Shown here in pieces: positions 20,005-29,522 of a DNA stretch of 64,000 bases. The DNA comes from Xanthomonas citri pv. mangiferaeindicae (GTDB lineage: Bacteria > Pseudomonadota > Gammaproteobacteria > Xanthomonadales > Xanthomonadaceae), in the NCBI GenBank assembly GCA_002240395.1, contig CP016836.1, positions 248,001 to 312,000 of the forward strand, given 5' to 3'. A model generated the notes under the pieces. That model worked only from the letters and a program-made list of their open reading frames with translations, was not told the DNA's origin and ran no database searches. The first letter of the stretch is position 1; every line of letters starts with the position of its first letter. The translations under genes were made by a program, and so were the position numbers.

Positions 20005-21206
20005 GCCACCTGGTACGCGCGCCGCCAAGACGGCCGGTGGCCGTAGGTCGCCCAGCGCCACAGCCATTCCACCGGCCCGTGCCGATGCCGCGCCAGCCAG
20101 ACAGGACTGATCGCGAGTTGCAGCGCGAACACCACCAGCACCAGGCCGGTCTGCGCCGCGCGCCCGAGTTCACCCCAAAGACCGGCGCCGTAGCCGTAGA
20201 ACAACAGCGAACACACCAGCGATTGCGCGAGGTAATGCGTCAAGGCCATGCGGCCAGCCGGCGCGAAGATGCGCAGCGCCCGCTGCCCGGAGGCCGATGT
20301 CCAGGCCAGCACCAGCAACGCGACATAGGCCAGCGACATCGGCAGCGACCCGAGTAGCATCAAGCCCGCCGACAATGCGGCGTGTGGCGCGAGCGGACTG
20401 TCGAACGACGTGCCCAGCCACACGCCCAGGGCCGTGAACAGCACCGCAGGCGGCACCGCCCAGGCCAGCAGCCGCCACCAGAAGCCGCGATGCCGGGCAG
20501 GTGCGCGCAGCCAGCCGCCGCGCAGCAACCAACTGCCGACCAGGAACACGCCGGCAATCATCGGCACCTGGAACAACTGGCTTTGCAGGCCCAGTTGCAG
20601 GTAGTCGGACACACGACGCTGCGTGATCTCGCCGAAGCTGCCGCTGGGATAGATGCGCTCGGCGGCTTCGCGCCCCGACGCCAATGCGCCTGCAAAATCG
20701 GCCAGCATCGCATCGGGCACCAGCGCCAGCAGCGCGGCGTTCGCCAGATAGAACGCCCCAACCCCGGTATAGAGCGTCAGCCCGACAGCGAGCTGCCAGC
20801 GAGGCGCGATCTCACGCATTGCCAGCAGCAACAGTCCGGCGATGGCATAGCTGTGCAGGATGTCGCCCCACCACATGAGCACGATGTGCAGCAGGCCGAA
20901 GGCCAACAGCACCGCCTGGCGGCGCAGGAACACCGGCGCGACCGGACGCCCCGAGGCGGCAATGCGCTCCCTCATCAGCGCAAAGCCCATGCCGAACAGC
21001 AGCGAGAACATCGTCCAGAACTTGCCGGCGATGAAGACGTGGACGCCCCAGGCGACCGCCCAATCCAGGCCGGTGGCCTCGGGCGGGATGCCCGCGCCCA
21101 TCTCCTGCGCGGGCCGAGAGAACCCTTCGATGTTCATCGCGAACACGCCCAGCAGCGCGACGCCACGCAGGGCATCGAGGATCTCCAGCCGCTGCGCAGC
21201 GGGCAC
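20001..21206 (-). CDS. DUF418-family membrane protein
   Basis: 401-aa inner-membrane protein. It opens with RLEILDALRGVALLGVFAMN, the typical N-terminus of the DUF418/YeiB family, followed by about nine hydrophobic segments. The C-terminal DUF418 region has GRMALTHYLAQSLVC and WLARHRHGPVEWLWR. The function of the family is unknown. The start is a GTG; no in-frame ATG lies close by. It is first in a coupled chain with a DadA-like oxidase and gor. Confidence 0.8.
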   Translation of the reverse strand: MPAAQRLEILDALRGVALLGVFAMNIEGFSRPAQEMGAGIPPEATGLDWAVAWGVHVFIAGKFWTMFSLLFGMGFALMRERIAASGRPVAPVFLRRQAVLLAFGLLHIVLMWWGDILHSYAIAGLLLLAMREIAPRWQLAVGLTLYTGVGAFYLANAALLALVPDAMLADFAGALASGREAAERIYPSGSFGEITQRRVSDYLQLGLQSQLFQVPMIAGVFLVGSWLLRGGWLRAPARHRGFWWRLLAWAVPPAVLFTALGVWLGTSFDSPLAPHAALSAGLMLLGSLPMSLAYVALLVLAWTSASGQRALRIFAPAGRMALTHYLAQSLVCSLLFYGYGAGLWGELGRAAQTGLVLVVFALQLAISPVWLARHRHGPVEWLWRWATYGHRPSWRRAYQVA

Positions 21207-21308
21207 CGGCCCAGTACGGCATGCCGCGATGCGCTCATTGCATGTTCCCCGATCGACCGATCCGGCCCGGCAGCGCGACGCCTCCCCGCGTCGCCCACCG
21301 TTGACGGA

Positions 21309-21788
21309 TCAGTGGTGGTGACCGCCGTCGCCGTGGACGTGGCCGTGCTCGATTTCCTCGGTCGAGGCCTCGCGCACTTCGACGATCTCAATGTCGAACG
21401 TCAGATCCTTGCCGGCCATCGGATGGTTCAGGTCGACATCGACCACGCTCATGCCGACCTTCTCGATCGTCACCGCGCGCGGGCCAAAGCTGGTGTTGAG
21501 CACCACCTGCTGGCCGACACTGAGCTTCTGGTCGCCAAAGTGCTTCTTGGGCACGCGCTGGGTCATGCCCTCGCGGCGCTCGCCATAGGCCTCGGCGGCG
21601 GTGACCTCGGCCTTGAAGCTCTCGCCGGCCTCGCGCCCTTCCATCGCCTTTTCCAGGCCCGGGATGATGTTGCCGTGGCCGAACAGGATCGCCAGCGGAT
21701 CGCGATCACGCGACGTCTCCACCGGCGCCTGGCCAGCCTCCGCGACGCTGTAGTGGAAACGGACGACGCGGTCTTTCTCGATCTTCAT
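21309..21788 (-). CDS. slyD: FKBP-type peptidyl-prolyl isomerase SlyD
   Basis: 159-aa cytoplasmic foldase. FKBP halves surround an insert-in-flap chaperone domain (AAEAYGERREGMTQRVPKKHF, a little over half way). FKBP signature LAILFGHGNIIPGLEKAM; the C-terminus is a short metal-binding tail GHVHGDGGHHH. The tail is much shorter than in E. coli but still His-rich, consistent with Ni/Zn binding. Start at 21788 with purines GGGG just upstream. Single gene, divergent from the first NlpC/P60 gene. Confidence 0.92.
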   Translation of the reverse strand: MKIEKDRVVRFHYSVAEAGQAPVETSRDRDPLAILFGHGNIIPGLEKAMEGREAGESFKAEVTAAEAYGERREGMTQRVPKKHFGDQKLSVGQQVVLNTSFGPRAVTIEKVGMSVVDVDLNHPMAGKDLTFDIEIVEVREASTEEIEHGHVHGDGGHHH

Positions 21789-21871
21789 GGGGGGATCCCT
21801 GGTGGCGCGGCCGCAAGGCCGCTTGAGGACGGTGGCGCACATGCGGCACGATGCCAGGACTGGCAGGTGGA

Positions 21872-22456
21872 ATGACGTACATGCAGGCAAGTCCGCATTA
21901 TCCCGACTCCGACGCGTTCGCGCCAACCGCGCGGCGCTGCGCGGTTGGCGTGCTGACGACGACGCTCGCCCTGCTCGCGCTGGCCGGCTGCGGCGGGCGC
22001 GACGTTCGCCCGACCGCGCCGGCCGCCTCGGCGCCGGCCCCGCAGCGCACCTGGAATGCGGTGTCGCCAACCGACCCGGCGGCGGCCAATGCAGTGCTGA
22101 TGCGTGCGATCAGCCTGGTCGGCACACCTTATCGATATGGCGGCAACACGCCCGAGGGCGGCTTCGACTGCAGCGGCCTGGTGAACTACGTGTTCCGCGA
22201 CATGCTCGATGTGCGGCTGCCGCGTTCATCGCGCGAGCTCTATGCCTACCAGGGACCGAAGATCGACGCCGATCGGCTGGCCCCGGGCGATCTGGTGTTC
22301 TTCGGCAGCGGCGGGAGCGTTTCCCACGTCGGGATCTATGTCGGCGAGGGCCGCTTCGTGCATGCGCCGAGCACCGGCGGCACCGTGCGCCTGGACCATC
22401 TGGATGGCAGCTACTGGCGCCGGAACTACACGGGGTCACGACGCGTTCTTCACTGA
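21872..22456 (+). CDS. NlpC/P60 family lipoprotein peptidase, first copy
   Basis: 194-aa envelope endopeptidase predicted to cut peptidoglycan stem peptides. Lipobox LALAGC lies about 40 residues in. The C40 domain has catalytic Cys in GGFDCSGLVNYVF, His in SVSHVGIYVGEGRFVHAP, and the upstream TPYRYGGNTP. Three in-frame starts are possible (21851, 21872, 21881); AGGTGG just before 21872 favours that one. Its product is a close relative of the next gene, 108 bp downstream. Confidence 0.85.
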   Translation: MTYMQASPHYPDSDAFAPTARRCAVGVLTTTLALLALAGCGGRDVRPTAPAASAPAPQRTWNAVSPTDPAAANAVLMRAISLVGTPYRYGGNTPEGGFDCSGLVNYVFRDMLDVRLPRSSRELYAYQGPKIDADRLAPGDLVFFGSGGSVSHVGIYVGEGRFVHAPSTGGTVRLDHLDGSYWRRNYTGSRRVLH

Positions 22457-22564
22457 ATAGCGAACACAAACAAGCACTTGTGCGCATTCAGTAACTTTTG
22501 CTTAACAACTCCTTCGCACAAACCCGGTAGCTTCCCCCGCTGGTCCGGAAGATGTGAAGCACAC

Positions 22565-23221
22565 GTGACGACGACAGACGCGTCTTTGAATGGCGCTGGC
22601 GCCTCCCGCAGCCTCCTTCGCAACACCTCCGCCGCGCTGCTGCTTGCGCTGGCGACCGCCCCGGCATTCGCAGGCCCTGGCCTGGCTGCCGACTCAGCGG
22701 ATCAGTTCGATCAGACCACATCGGTCGCGAAGGCGATCGTCACACCCGCCGCCCAGCTGCAGCAGCCGCAGATGCTCCTGGCCAGCGACATCAACCAACT
22801 CATCGCGATGGAAGTCGACAAGCCGGTGCAGGTCGCCGACGGCCGGGTCGAATCCCTGCTCAAGCGCGCGCTCACCCTGCTCGGCACACCCTACCGCTGG
22901 GGCGGCTCCAGCCCCGACAGCGGTTTCGACTGCAGCGGCCTGGTCGGCTACGTCTTCCGGACGGCACTGGGCATCGAACTGCCGCGCGTCTCGCGCGAAA
23001 TGGCCCAGAACGGCGAACGCATCGACCGCACCTCGCTGACCGCAGGCGATCTGGTCTTCTTCGGCCGCCGCGGCAACCGCATCGACCACGTCGGCATCTA
23101 CCTGGGCGAAGGCCGCTTTGTCCACGCCCCGCGCAGCGGCAAGGACGTCATGGTCTCCGACCTCGACTCCGGCTACTGGGCCACCCGCTTCCAGGTCGCC
23201 CGCCGCGTCGCCGGCGTCTGA
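22565..23221 (+). CDS. NlpC/P60 family secreted peptidase, second copy
   Basis: 218-aa paralogue of the preceding lipoprotein, but with a cleavable signal (LLLALATAPAFA) instead of a lipobox. It carries an added 70-residue linker before the C40 domain. The catalytic Cys lies in SGFDCSGLVGYVF and His in RIDHVGIYLGEGRFVHAP. The start is uncertain: a GTG at 22565 (VTTTDASL) fits the signal peptide; the frame is open from 22478. One copy is predicted to be anchored in a membrane and the other soluble in the periplasm. Confidence 0.82.
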   Translation: MTTTDASLNGAGASRSLLRNTSAALLLALATAPAFAGPGLAADSADQFDQTTSVAKAIVTPAAQLQQPQMLLASDINQLIAMEVDKPVQVADGRVESLLKRALTLLGTPYRWGGSSPDSGFDCSGLVGYVFRTALGIELPRVSREMAQNGERIDRTSLTAGDLVFFGRRGNRIDHVGIYLGEGRFVHAPRSGKDVMVSDLDSGYWATRFQVARRVAGV

Positions 23222-23234
23222 GTCACCCGAACCC

Positions 23235-23318
23235 GAAAACCGGGGTCAGAGTCGCTTTTCCCTCGCCGCCACCCAACTGCGGCGAACCGGAAAAGTGTCT
23301 CTGACCCCGTTTTTTTCG
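23235..23318. repeat. GGGGTCAG palindromic repeat, hairpin with T-run
   Basis: Left arm AAAACCGGGGTCAGAG (from 23236) pairs with CTCTGACCCCGTTTTTTT (to 23316) over a loop of about 45 bp that itself contains GGCGAACCGG. The right arm ends in seven T, so on the plus strand it resembles a rho-independent terminator for the NlpC/P60 genes. Confidence 0.8.
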
Positions 23319-23360
23319 TCGGCGCATACCCGGCGTCGGAGCGACGATCGCCTCCCCGCC

Positions 23361-23453
23361 ACAAACCGGTGTCAGAGTCGAATTTGGATCCATCGACCGG
23401 CACAGCCTGCCCCGGTGCCGGCGAAAAATGGACTCTGACCCCGGTTTTTGGGG
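23361..23453. repeat. GGGGTCAG palindromic repeat, second hairpin
   Basis: Left arm ACAAACCGGTGTCAGAGTC (from 23361), right arm GACTCTGACCCCGGTTTTTG (to 23450), with CCGGCACAG and GTGCCGG pairing inside. It ends 2 bp from the stop of the converging sensor gene. Confidence 0.8.
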
Positions 23454-23454
23454 C

Positions 23455-24360
23455 TCAGTATTGGGCGGTGCGCACCAGCAGATGCTTGGCGATGGCGCCG
23501 TGCAGACGGCCGATGCCGCGGCACAGGTGCAGGGTGCCGAACAGCAGCAGCACGCCGATCGCCGACAACAGCGGCAGCAGGAACGGGGCTTGCCGCGGCA
23601 CGTCGATGCCCGAGATCCAGAGGTTCAGGTTCAAGCCCGGCAGCAGCGACAGCGGGGCGGCGATCAGCGGCAAGGACGCGCTGAGCAGTGTCACCACCAG
23701 CGTGAAGTAGACAATGCCCAGCGGCAGCATCAGCAGCATGTACAGCAGCGTGCTCCAGGTCCGCGCGTCGGTGAACATGTCGCCGATGCGCCCGGTCCAG
23801 CTGCGACCGTGGGCCGCGTACAGCGGCCGGCGCGGCATGCGCTCGCCGAGCATGACCTCGACCAGCCGGCCCTCCACCAGCGACAACACCCGCACCGAGC
23901 CCAGGAACAGGATCAACAACGGGATCCCGACCAGCACGATGACCAGGCTGCCGGAGATCGACAGGCCCAGCACGACCCACAGAAAGTAGAAGATGCCCGT
24001 CGCCAGCGACAGCAGCATGTAGAACAGCGACGACCAGGTCCGCGGATCGGCAGCGACCCCGAAGAAGCGGCCTGCCAGCGAGCTGCGCGGCGCGGGCGCC
24101 GGCGGCCGCAGCGCGGTCTGCACCTTGACCTCGGTATCGCGGTAGATGTCGGCGACCTCGTCGGGCGCGCCGTAGCTCGAGGCCACCGCGGCGATCACCT
24201 CGGCCTCGCTGCGGCCCGGATGCTCGGCCAGTTCCGAGCGCAGGTACTCCTCGGCGTCGTACAGCGCGTCCTGCACCAGTGCCGGATCGGCGCCGGCCAG
24301 CGCGCGGCGCAGGTGTTCCAAGTACTCGGGGATGCTTTGCGGCAGACCTTGGGTGTTCAT
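23455..24360 (-). CDS. Membrane sensor-domain protein with HAAS-like N-terminus
   Basis: 301-aa inner-membrane protein. Residues 1-75 are a helical HAAS/DUF1700-like domain (PEYLEHLRRALAGADPALV, YDAEEYLRSELAEHP) usual in proteins next to PadR regulators. Then two copies of a sensor-like unit follow, each starting with (D)ARTW/DPRTWSSLFYMLL and holding two TM segments, about 100 residues apart: an internal duplication. Its ATG overlaps the PadR stop (ATGA). Predicted to sense an envelope or ligand signal in concert with PadR; the ligand is unknown. Confidence 0.78.
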   Translation of the reverse strand: MNTQGLPQSIPEYLEHLRRALAGADPALVQDALYDAEEYLRSELAEHPGRSEAEVIAAVASSYGAPDEVADIYRDTEVKVQTALRPPAPAPRSSLAGRFFGVAADPRTWSSLFYMLLSLATGIFYFLWVVLGLSISGSLVIVLVGIPLLILFLGSVRVLSLVEGRLVEVMLGERMPRRPLYAAHGRSWTGRIGDMFTDARTWSTLLYMLLMLPLGIVYFTLVVTLLSASLPLIAAPLSLLPGLNLNLWISGIDVPRQAPFLLPLLSAIGVLLLFGTLHLCRGIGRLHGAIAKHLLVRTAQY

Positions 24361-24731
24361 TCGATCATCCCCTCCAGGACGGCGTCGACAGAATCGCGGG
24401 TGGCGCGCCAGGCGGCGGCCCAATGGCGCAGGGTCGTCCGCCCTGCCTCGGTGATGCGGTAGTAGCGACGCGGCGGCCCGGCATCGGAGGGCGCGACGTG
24501 GCTGTCGAGCAGCCCCGCGGCGCCGAGATTGCGTAGGACCGGATACAGCGCGCTCTGCTTGCCGGCGAGCACGCCGTCGAGCCGTTCGAGCCGCTTGGCG
24601 ATCTGGTAGCCATACATCGGCTCGGCACTGCCAGCCAGCACCGCCAGCAGCGCGAGCGAGACCGTGCCTGCGCTCAGTTCCTTCTGGAACTTGCGCAAGC
24701 CCGCGTCGTCCGCTTCGTCGCTTCCGGTCAA
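24357..24731 (-). CDS. PadR-family transcriptional regulator
   Basis: 124-aa winged-helix regulator: GTVSLALLAVLAGSAEPMYGYQIAKRL, then GVLAGKQSALYPVLRNLGAAGLL and PRRYYRITEAGR, the canonical PadR recognition helix and wing. The start is a TTG at 24731 with AGGC/GGGGG upstream; no in-frame ATG is available before the conserved core. It is translationally coupled to the membrane sensor gene and probably represses the pair. Confidence 0.88.
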   Translation of the reverse strand: MTGSDEADDAGLRKFQKELSAGTVSLALLAVLAGSAEPMYGYQIAKRLERLDGVLAGKQSALYPVLRNLGAAGLLDSHVAPSDAGPPRRYYRITEAGRTTLRHWAAAWRATRDSVDAVLEGMIE

Positions 24732-24852
24732 TGCCTGCCCCCAAGTGTCGAGCAGGACTCTATTGCGAACTTCGCTATAGCGAATGTGCCGCTAGTCATG
24801 CGACGCGTCAGGTCGGCCACAATCGGCGCTCGACTCCACAGGATTTCTGCTC

Positions 24853-25825
<973 letters not shown>

Positions 25826-25905
25826 GTCGCCGACGACAGGCCACGAGACGGTCTACCGCAAGTAGCCATGCATCAACCACCGACCTGCCGAATCATGCAT
25901 ACGAA

Positions 25906-25949
25906 TGCACGATATTGCACGTTTCCGCCGACTGATCCAGACTTGCACG
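25906..25949. promoter_or_regulatory. TGCACG direct repeats upstream of the DeoR gene
   Basis: TGCACG occurs at 25906, 25916 and 25944, the first two exactly 10 bp apart, in an AT-richer part (GATATT) of the 279-bp gap before the DeoR gene. DeoR-family proteins often bind direct repeats near one helical turn apart. The rest of the gap (25826-26104) holds no gene I can support. Confidence 0.3.
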
Positions 25950-26104
25950 CTCACGTGACGGGAGTGCCTGATGTCGCAGTGCAGGGAGTTGGACGGTCGC
26001 GACTCTCGCCGGGCCGCGTCGCGACGCCGCGATGCGCCTTGGGCGCGTGACGTGAGCGCTGCGTTCGCGCACGCAGCCCCGTGCATCGCACGCGGTCGTT
26101 TTCG

Positions 26105-26893
26105 ATGACCACCTCCGGCGATGCCCTGCCGCAGGAGCGCCAGCAGGCGATCCTGCGCCGGCTCGCGATCGAGGGCCGGGTCGTGGCGACCGAACTGGCG
26201 ACCGAGTTCAGCGTGTCGGAGGATTCGATCCGCCGCGACCTGCGCGAGCTTGCCGCGCAAGGTCTGTGCCGACGCGTCTACGGCGGCGCACTGCCGCCGA
26301 CGCCCGACTTCCCCCCGTTGGCCCGACGCCATCACGAGCACGCGGCGGGCAAGCGCGCGCTCGCGGTCGCCGCCGTGGCGGCCGCGCGGATCCGCCCCGG
26401 CCAGTTGCTGCTGCTCGACGCCGGCTCCACGAACAGCGCGATCGCCGCTGCATTGCCCGAACGCGAGGCGCTGACGGTCGCGACCAATGCCCCCGATATC
26501 GCCCAGACACTGATGGCCCGCGACGGCTTCGAGGTCCTGCTGATCGGCGGTCGGATCGACCCCAGCAGCGGCGCGGCGCTCGGCGCGCAGGCGATGGCGC
26601 AACTGCGCGACCTGCGCGCTGACCTGTGCTTTCCCGGCGCCTGCGCGATCGATGCCGACCACGGCATCTGGAGCGTCGACGGCGAGCAGGCCCGCTTCAA
26701 ACGCCTGATGATCGAGGCCAGCGGCGAGGCCATCGTGGTGGCGACCAACGCCAAGCTCGGCACGCAGGCCGCGCACCGGGTCGCAGCGCTCGAAGCGATC
26801 GCCACGCTGGTCGTCGAACACGATGCGCCGCCTGCGCAACGCGCGCGCTTCGCCGCACGCGGCATCGCGGTGCACGTCGCCGCCCCACCCTGA
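26105..26893 (+). CDS. DeoR-family transcriptional regulator
   Basis: 262-aa regulator. N-terminal HTH QERQQAILRRLAIEGRV, LATEFSVSEDSIRRDLREL and the Gly-rich RVYGGAL; the C-terminal DeoR sensor fold has LLLDAGSTNSAIAAAL, VATNAPDIA, VLLIGGRIDPSSGAALG and the ribose-isomerase-like core. Such regulators respond to sugar phosphates. ATG at 26105 chosen; an in-frame GTG 24 bp upstream is less likely. It sits 41 bp upstream of an MFS gene that it probably controls. Confidence 0.9.
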   Translation: MTTSGDALPQERQQAILRRLAIEGRVVATELATEFSVSEDSIRRDLRELAAQGLCRRVYGGALPPTPDFPPLARRHHEHAAGKRALAVAAVAAARIRPGQLLLLDAGSTNSAIAAALPEREALTVATNAPDIAQTLMARDGFEVLLIGGRIDPSSGAALGAQAMAQLRDLRADLCFPGACAIDADHGIWSVDGEQARFKRLMIEASGEAIVVATNAKLGTQAAHRVAALEAIATLVVEHDAPPAQRARFAARGIAVHVAAPP

Positions 26894-26934
26894 GCGCCAG
26901 CTGCTTCCCCCTTCCCCGCCCCACGTCGTCCGCC

Positions 26935-28070
26935 ATGTCCGTCCCCACCTCCTCCCCCGCGCGCAGCAGCATGCGACGCGCGCCGCGTTCTTCATTCCCG
27001 GGTTCGCGATCGCCGCCTGGGCGCCGATCGTGCCGTTCGCCAAGGCCCGGACCGGGCTCGACGAGGCCTCGCTCGGACTGGTGCTGCTGTGCCTGGGCAC
27101 CGGCTCGCTGCTGGCGATGCCGGCCGCTGGTGCGCTCGCCGCGCGGCAGGGCTGCAAGCGCGTCATGGTGGCCGCGCTGCTGTTGATCTGCATCACCTTG
27201 CCGATGCTCGCGATGGCCGCAACGCCCTGGCTGCTGGCGGCTGCGCTGGCGGCATTCGGTGCCGGAATCGGCGCGATGGACTGCGCGATGAATCTGCAGG
27301 CCGTCGCGGTCGAACGCGACAGCGCACGTCCGATGATGTCGGGCTTCCATGCGTTCTACAGCATCGGTGGTTTTGTCGGCGCCGCCGGGACGACTGCCTT
27401 GCTCAGCGCAGGCCTGGCGCCGTGGCTGGCGACGGGCCTGGTCGCGTTGATCGTGCTGGCGCTGTATGCGCCGTCGGCACGCCATTGGCGCAGCGAACGC
27501 GTGGCGCGCGACACCGCCGCGTTCGCGTGGCCGCGCGGCGTGGTCGCGTGCATCGGTGTGCTGTGCTTCGTGGCGTTCCTGGTCGAAGGCTCGATGCTCG
27601 ACTGGAGCGCGGTGTTCCTGCACGAGGTCCGCGGTGTGGACGCCGATCGCGCGGGACTGGGCTTTGTCGTGTTCTCACTGGCGATGACGGTCGCGCGGCT
27701 GTGTGGCGACGGCCTCGTCCGCCGCCTGGGTGATCGCCGCGCGGTCGTGCTCGGTGCGTTGTGCGCCTGCGTGGGCCTGGGCATCGCCACGCTGGCGCCC
27801 CATGGCGCGATCGCGCTGGCCGGCTATGCGCTGGTGGGCGTGGGCTGCGCCAATGTGGTGCCGGTGATGTTCTCGATGGCCGGCCGCCAGACGACGATGC
27901 CCGAGGCACAGGCGATCCCGGCAATCAGCACACTCGGCTATGCCGGCGTACTCGCAGGTCCCGCATTGATCGGCTTTGCCGCGCAGGCGACCGGACTGGT
28001 GATCGCATTCCTCGGCGTCGCTGCGGCGATGGCCGGTGTCGCCCTGTCGATGCGCTGGCTGCGCGTGTGA
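26935..28070 (+). CDS. MFS transporter, YbjJ-like, probable frameshift near the start
   Basis: About 380-aa, 12-TM transporter: AAFFIPGFAIAAWAPIVPFAKARTGL, then RQGCKRVMV, GAGIGAMDCAMNLQAV, SGFHAFYSIGGFVGAAG, the pattern of the YbjJ/sugar-type MFS branch. The only well placed ATG (26935, MSVPTSSP) is one base out of frame with TM1. One more C in the CCCCC run near 26954-26958 would give MSVPTSSPRAQQHATRAAF and a normal N-terminus. No in-frame start exists close by otherwise. Paired with a DeoR regulator, so a sugar or sugar acid substrate is inferred. Confidence 0.78.
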
Positions 28071-28182
28071 ACCGCGCCGCCCGTTCGTGCAACGCGATCA
28101 TGGCGCCCTCGTCACACAGGCTTGCCCCCGCTTCTCTCAGCCTCACGCTTCCCCGCTCAATCGAAGACGAAGAGGACCCGCC

Positions 28183-28479
28183 ATGCCCATGCTCCGCATC
28201 CGCCTGACCGGCAGCGACGACACCGCCCGCACGGTGATCAATCTCCTGCAGAGCATCGATGGCATCGAGCATGTCGAGGAAATCGACGACCTGATGCCGC
28301 ACATGGACGACGCCGATTCGAGTTCCGCCGGGCTGAGCGATGTCAGCGGCCCGCAGATGCACGAGATCGAGGTCGAGGCCGGCAACGCCGCCACTGCACG
28401 CAAGGTCCGCGAGGCGGTCGAGGCGCTGGCTTTCGACCTCGACGCCCTGGTGGAATTCGAGGAAGAAGAGGAAGGCTGA
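28183..28479 (+). CDS. Small acidic protein of unknown function
   Basis: 98-aa protein with AGAGGA upstream of its ATG. Two strand-helix units can be read (MLRIRLTG then DTARTVINLLQSIDGIEHV; MHEIEVEAG then ATARKVREAVEALAF), resembling a ferredoxin-like fold. An acidic middle (EEIDDLMPHMDDAD) separates them and the C-terminus reads EFEEEEEG. No signal peptide, so probably cytoplasmic. Not recognised. Stand-alone, convergent with the hydrolase gene. Confidence 0.75.
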   Translation: MPMLRIRLTGSDDTARTVINLLQSIDGIEHVEEIDDLMPHMDDADSSSAGLSDVSGPQMHEIEVEAGNAATARKVREAVEALAFDLDALVEFEEEEEG

Positions 28480-28521
28480 GCGCCGCAGGCCGGTCATCGG
28501 CCGCTCGACCGCGCGGCGGCG

Positions 28522-29439
28522 TTAATGGGGCGCCGTCGCCTCGACGAACCGCACCAGGTCCTGGTTGAAACGCGCCGGCGCTTCGGCGAACGGTGCGTGG
28601 CCGATGTCCGCATAGATCATGGTCTGCGCATCGGGCTTGAGCGTTCGCGCCCGCGCGATCGATGGCTCGGGCCGGACCAGCGCATCGCGCGCGCCGTGGA
28701 GCAACAGCAATGGCTTGTGCAGGCGTCCAAGGCCGCCTGCTGCATCCATGGTCATGCTGGGCACGGCCGCCTGCATCCGATCCGAGGCCAGCGCCGCACC
28801 GGCGAGCAGACGCTCGAAGGTGACGGTCTCGGGCGGATGCGCGAAGCACAGTGCGAGGAACGCGCGCTCGGCATCGAGATGCGTGCGCAGATCGTCGTCC
28901 GCCATACCTTGATAAAGCGACGGATGCGGCTGGAGCAGCGACGGGTCCAGTTCGACCACGCCACCGACATACACCGCGCCGGCGATACCGGCATCGCCGT
29001 GACGCGCCAGGTACTCGGTCACGACCGCGGCGCCCAACGACCAGCCGACCAGCACCGGCGCCTGCGCACCGCTGGCCTCGATCACGGCCGCCAACTCATC
29101 GGCCCAGCGCGCGCCGTCGGTATATGCCGCCGCGTCGTCGGGTTTGCCGGAGCGACCGTGTCCGCGCAGGTCGTAGGCGATCAGCCGGTAACCGGCGAGA
29201 TCGGCACTGCGCAGCTGCGCCTCCCAGTTCAACCGGCTGCCGAGCAGGCCGTGTACCAGCACGATCGGCCGGCCGGCAGGATCGCCGGCCTCCTCGACCG
29301 CGATTGCGACGCCATCGGGCGCGGTGACGGTGTAGTGGCGTCCTTGTGCGAACACCGGCCAGGCCGCGAGCGCGAGCAGCGCGGCCAGCAGCAAGGCGGG
29401 CAATGACGGCACCATCGAATGACGAATGACACGGGACAT
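28522..29439 (-). CDS. Exported alpha/beta hydrolase
   Basis: 305-aa hydrolase with an N-terminal signal (LLLAALLALAAWPVFAQ). Oxyanion motif VLVHGLLGSRLNWE, DLRGHGRSGKPDD, nucleophile Ser in VGWSLGAAVV, acid Asp in LLHGARDALV and His in IGHAPFAEAP give a complete catalytic triad. Start at 29439 supported by GGAGA. Periplasmic or secreted; substrate not predictable (esterase, haloperoxidase-like or lactonase). Divergent from a MerR regulator 83 bp away; TTGACA at 29488-29493 on the minus strand could be its -35. Confidence 0.85.
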   Translation of the reverse strand: MSRVIRHSMVPSLPALLLAALLALAAWPVFAQGRHYTVTAPDGVAIAVEEAGDPAGRPIVLVHGLLGSRLNWEAQLRSADLAGYRLIAYDLRGHGRSGKPDDAAAYTDGARWADELAAVIEASGAQAPVLVGWSLGAAVVTEYLARHGDAGIAGAVYVGGVVELDPSLLQPHPSLYQGMADDDLRTHLDAERAFLALCFAHPPETVTFERLLAGAALASDRMQAAVPSMTMDAAGGLGRLHKPLLLLHGARDALVRPEPSIARARTLKPDAQTMIYADIGHAPFAEAPARFNQDLVRFVEATAPH

Positions 29440-29522
29440 GCGGGGTCTCCAGAACACGGGGCACGCCAGTGTCGAGCCTCACATCGGTGTCAAGGTCAAG
29501 CGCTGGCTGCTAGCATGCGCCG

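Noticed and set aside
23235..23453. CRISPR-like repeat cluster
   Set aside because: Repeats are inverted pairs of unequal loops, not regular direct repeats with spacers, and no cas gene is near.
26823..26934. Upstream ATG of the YbjJ-like transporter frame
   Set aside because: It would overlap the DeoR gene by 71 bp and add an Arg/Pro/His-rich tail unlike the family. A frameshift at the real start explains the data better.
29475..29496. MerR-type operator between merR and hydrolase
   Set aside because: Only ACA-N4-TGT and a few outer positions are symmetric, and no -10 lies at the 19-bp spacing expected for MerR promoters.
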